Assembly (NCBI GenBank): GCA_035582835.1
Contig: JAYKAV010003092.1
Coordinates: 12,785 to 76,784, forward strand
Direction of reading: 5' to 3'
DNA: 64,000 nucleotides
From: Phoebastria nigripes
Lineage: Eukaryota > Chordata > Aves > Procellariiformes > Diomedeidae
Shown: one piece after another, positions 61,901 to 64,000 of the stretch
How the letters are laid out: each line of letters opens with the position of its first letter
Numbering within the stretch: position 1 is the first letter of the stretch
Notes under the pieces: model-generated
Database searches by the model: none
What the model was told of the DNA's origin: nothing
The model's input: only the letters and a program-made list of their open reading frames with translations
Program-made: the position numbers and the translations under genes

Positions 61901-64000
61901 AGATATTAACCTAATAAATATGATTTTAGCAGTCCTTTAGTATATAAATGGATGTTAAATATTGTATCTAATCTGTATTTGAACTCCTTTGTTAATAGGC
62001 AACTGTAATTAACATGCACAACCCTTGCATACAGACCTCAGAGTATAAATATGTAAGTTTAAAAAAATGGTTGCAATGGATATGAAATATCCTGATTTGC
62101 CCATATTAATCTTATTTGCATCTGTAAAATCTGCATTTCTAACTTAATTTAACACTTTGGTTATCACTATGTACTTCTGAATAAGCCTTGAATTTCATTT
62201 ATTTACTAGAAGTAGTCTTCACTCAAATCCAGAATTCTAGTGCAGATCATTCTTCTTTCTCTTTTGTAAGACTGGATATCCATCAATCTCTACATCAGAT
62301 GAACAGAAAAATGCAACTGTCCTTTTTTCATTTTTTTTTAAGTAAAAGCCTGAGGTAGCAGCAGAACCTGATTAATCATTATTTGGAAACATCACACCAT
62401 TAAACCTAAGTTCCAATTCAAAGATGATTTTGTATTTTAGGGAACACCACAGGATTACTATTTTCAGCAGCAGGAATAGTTGAGGCTTTGAAATTTTTTG
62501 TTAACCAATATGTCATTTCAATTAGTCCAAACTATCTACATTTACCTGTTGGTTTTTTTTTTTTTTTCCCTTCTGTGTGTGACATTTCACTGATGAATAA
62601 CTAAATGTAAGAGAACAATTTCATTCTTATGGCACAGCATTATTTTCACCTGTGGTATTGTTTATTTATTTGCAATCAGCCCTCAAATTCCTNATGGCAC
62701 AGTAAAATAGCCAGGCCAGCGGGATCAAAAGCAGGTTTTTTTTCCATTTTATAGCTGTTTTCATCATCATCAAGCAGTTCCCTCACCATTTTGCTGTACT
62801 TAAATTCCATTTCTTATCATCACTCACTCTCTTCACAAACGGAATGATTCAATTACATGGTTCCACTGCACACTAGAGGTCAGCCGTTAATGGCCAAGAT
62901 GTATTGTGATGTGCTTTTATTATTTCTAACCAGTGAAAGAGATAATGTCTTGTATTATAAAGTTTCGGTCACCATGAGGCTTCTCATTCATTTTTGAAAA
63001 CAAACTGGCAATTCAATCTAACAGTGAACAGATGAAAAAAACTAAATATTTTATGACTAATAATTATAGAAATTTAACGTCAACATGACACATACAAACA
63101 TAAATAATAAAACCTTACAGTATTGCTTCAACTTATTTTAAGCAATCTTTACCACAGAATGGTGTACAACTAAAATAATAAGGTTTTGTCACCAATCTTT
63201 AAATATTATTACTCTTTCTCTTGTCCAAAACTTAATTAGAAAATCAGGGAAGTAAAAAAATAATGCAGAAAGTATTAATGAAAAGCAGTTCAGGATTGAA
63301 AATTATCCTGGTTTGAAATGAAAAGTTTGTTTTGCCTGTCATTCAGTAGGAAATTATATACTCATTTAGAACAAAATACACATTTTATTACACTATTAGA
63401 ACAAGTTCAAGCAACTAAAGAAAAAAAAAAGGTATTCTGTGCATTACATAATTTCTATTCATTGAACTCATGGTATATTTTATTTTAATAAAGTCATAAA
63501 TGATACCAACTTTTTAATCTAAAGGTTTTCAACACAGATAGTTGAGAAAGCAAAACAGCGAAGGCACTGTTGAAATGATAGGGATTTTGACTAAATGGAG
63601 TTCTAATGACCTGGTCAAAACTTAATACTGAAATGTACTGAGCATACACAAAAGTCTTGTATTTTTTAACTGATACCTAGTTAGCTTTTATAGCTTTTAT
63701 TTTAAATGTACCAAATTTATGTGTGTCAATGATTTACTTACTGCATTTGGAACTCTGATGGAGTGTTTCACACAGTGTAAATAGAGGAAGATACAAGTCC
63801 TGGACTCTGTAATTTGGATAGGATTTTTCCAACTGATTTCATTTGTTCAAGATTTCACCCACACACTTAAAGACATTTATTATATAGATAACTGAAGGTA
63901 TATTTATGAAAAAGAGATCATTCCTTCAGCCAAAATAAATAGTAGGTTTCTTGTTCACAGACTTTCAGATGTGGAACAGCACTTGAAGTGACAGTGATAC

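Larger units (their letters stand above)
55585..64000 (-). other. PTPRD: PTPRD intron upstream of the first Ig1 exon, part 3
   Basis: About 8.4 kb of AT-rich intron to the window edge. It contains two candidate ancient repeats (near 55961 and 58271), the 65-nt A run and two isolated N bases (60659, 62693). Short open frames only; none resembles a known protein, and the PTPRD signal-peptide exon was not found here. Confidence 0.75.

Noticed and set aside
15029..64000. PTPRD signal-peptide exon or 5' non-coding exons
   Set aside because: Searched by eye for a leucine-rich signal sequence ending in the right phase with a donor; none convincing. It probably lies outside the window.
1..64000. CRISPR array, operon, prophage, toxin system or other bacterial feature
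   Set aside because: Spliced vertebrate gene, LINE and LTR content show a bird nuclear genome; no regularly spaced repeats or bacterial-type gene packing.

Overview
The window reads as avian nuclear DNA: AT-rich intronic sequence with long homopolymer runs, two CR1 non-LTR retrotransposon insertions (the dominant bird LINE), and two bird-type endogenous-retrovirus LTRs. From memory these two LTR types are common in neoavian genomes, so a neoavian bird is likely. The species cannot be fixed from the sequence.

The only cellular gene I can support is PTPRD (receptor-type protein tyrosine phosphatase delta, a LAR-family synaptic adhesion receptor), on the minus strand. Two coding exons are visible, at 15028-14883 and 10612-10471. 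Together they encode essentially the whole first Ig-like domain, and both have good splice sites and matching phases. The rest of the window is intron: at least 49 kb upstream of the first exon (15029-64000), 4270 bp between the exons, and at least 10.4 kb downstream of the second. The signal-peptide exon and the Ig2 exon were not found. In chicken and zebra finch PTPRD lies on the Z chromosome, so this is probably Z-linked sequence (inference).

Region by region: 1-889 is minus-strand CR1 sequence in which the reverse-transcriptase part runs directly into an upstream (linker) part of CR1 ORF2, so two copies are joined head to tail. 890-10470 is intron with a 58-nt T run and an octamer/POU-like palindrome. 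10471-15028 holds the two Ig1 exons. 15029-21990 is intron. 21996-22568 is a complete solo LTR flanked by a 5-bp target duplication. 22574-52062 is intron with a MIR-type SINE, a few candidate ancient palindromic repeats, microsatellites and a striking G run near 50.5 kb. About 52063-53596 is a 5'-truncated, inactivated CR1 with its diagnostic 3' tail. 54520-55584 is a second LTR containing degenerate internal repeats. 55585-64000 is intron with a 65-nt A run.

Nothing here looks like an undescribed multi-gene system. Most long open frames are inside CR1 or LTR sequence or are chance frames in AT-rich intron. The points most worth a second look are the chimeric CR1 at the left edge, the POU-type palindrome near 8.56 kb, an isolated GC-rich block near 23.5 kb, and the G run near 50.5 kb.
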